The position numbers were made by a program, and so were the translations under genes. The notes beneath the pieces are model-generated. The model was not told the origin of the DNA, made no database searches, and saw nothing but the letters and a program-made list of their open reading frames with translations. From Fulvimarina sp040239565 (lineage in GTDB: Bacteria; Pseudomonadota; Alphaproteobacteria; Rhizobiales; Rhizobiaceae), in contig NZ_JBEHWS010000008.1 of the NCBI RefSeq assembly GCF_040239565.1, forward strand, positions 103,216 through 167,215: a stretch of DNA of 64,000 nucleotides, read 5' to 3'. This document shows, one piece after another, positions 63,842-64,000 of this stretch (position 1 is its first letter; every line of letters starts with the position of its first letter).

Positions 63842-64000
63842 ATGCGTGGTCATCCTGGGTTTTGGGATGTCGACGAGCGGTATGGCCGCCTGAGCGAGGC
63901 CGGCGATCCGCTCGAGAAGCTGAACGCGCTCGTTCCGTGGGAGGTCTTCAGGAAGCCACTTTCCAAGGCGCTGAAGCGCTCGGACGGCGCGAAGGGCGGC
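63842..64000 (+). mobile_element. IS5-family transposase, 5' part (runs past window end)
   Basis: 53 codons are visible: MRGHPGFWDVDERYGRLSEA, then GDPLEKLNALVPWEVFRKPL, SKALKRSDGAKGG. This N-terminus is characteristic of IS5-group transposases (compare MRGxxGFWDVDxRLxxLSAxGDPLExL ... SDGSKGGRPP). GGGAGG lies five bases before the ATG. The left end of the element must lie between 63767 and 63841; I could not fix the inverted repeat without the right end. Confidence 0.88.

Noticed and set aside
34476..64000. Search for an integrase, att repeat or CRISPR array in the accessory region
   Set aside because: No recombinase gene, no second copy of the tRNA 3' end and no regularly spaced repeats were seen.

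Overview
The window reads as chromosome from a high-GC alphaproteobacterium, most likely order Hyphomicrobiales. The evidence is a serine-cycle cluster of the methylotroph type, a DUF6894 small protein, an AcnX-type hydroxyproline locus and strongly GC-rich third codon positions. I cannot name the genus. The sequence opens inside a chemotaxis receptor gene and closes inside an IS5-type transposase gene.

Layout. 1-2.2 kb: MCP C-terminus and a short, divergent SecY-like membrane protein. 2.2-11.7 kb: a serine-cycle block on the minus strand (mcl, mtkA, mtkB, hydroxypyruvate reductase, glycerate 2-kinase; then ppc), with a LuxR-type regulator whose receiver domain has lost its phosphorylation residues. 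A perfect palindrome lies in the promoter region of the mcl operon. Together these enzymes cleave or form malyl-CoA, turn hydroxypyruvate into 2-phosphoglycerate and carboxylate PEP. 11.9-14.5 kb: alanine dehydrogenase and cardiolipin synthase. 14.6-18.1 kb: small and AT-richer genes (zinc-ribbon protein, PHB-depolymerase-type esterase, DUF6894, Crp/Fnr regulator). 18.1-26.9 kb: an AI-2E-type permease, a five-gene hydroxyproline catabolic cluster with its GntR regulator, and a 2-oxoadipate dioxygenase/decarboxylase. 27.1-34.5 kb: ruvB, an M48 lipoprotein protease, thiBPQ under a TPP riboswitch, thiamine diphosphokinase, and tRNA-Arg(CCT).

From the tRNA onward the window becomes an accessory, defence-rich region (34.5-64 kb). 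Its core is a Druantia type II-like operon: druM (C5 methyltransferase with a large extra C-terminal region), vsr, druF, druG and a 2008-residue druE helicase. Upstream are two co-directional genes that share a homologous C-terminal domain of about 67 residues and end at a strong terminator; they may be an associated module. Downstream are a metallophosphoesterase, a GmrSD-type DUF262-HNH protein, and a second DUF262 gene paired with a small partner. Between them lie ordinary regulator/oxidoreductase pairs and several decayed fragments (metallophosphoesterase pieces, a CsbD tail with its terminator, a PAS fragment) that record duplication and deletion. No integrase, CRISPR array or rRNA was seen.
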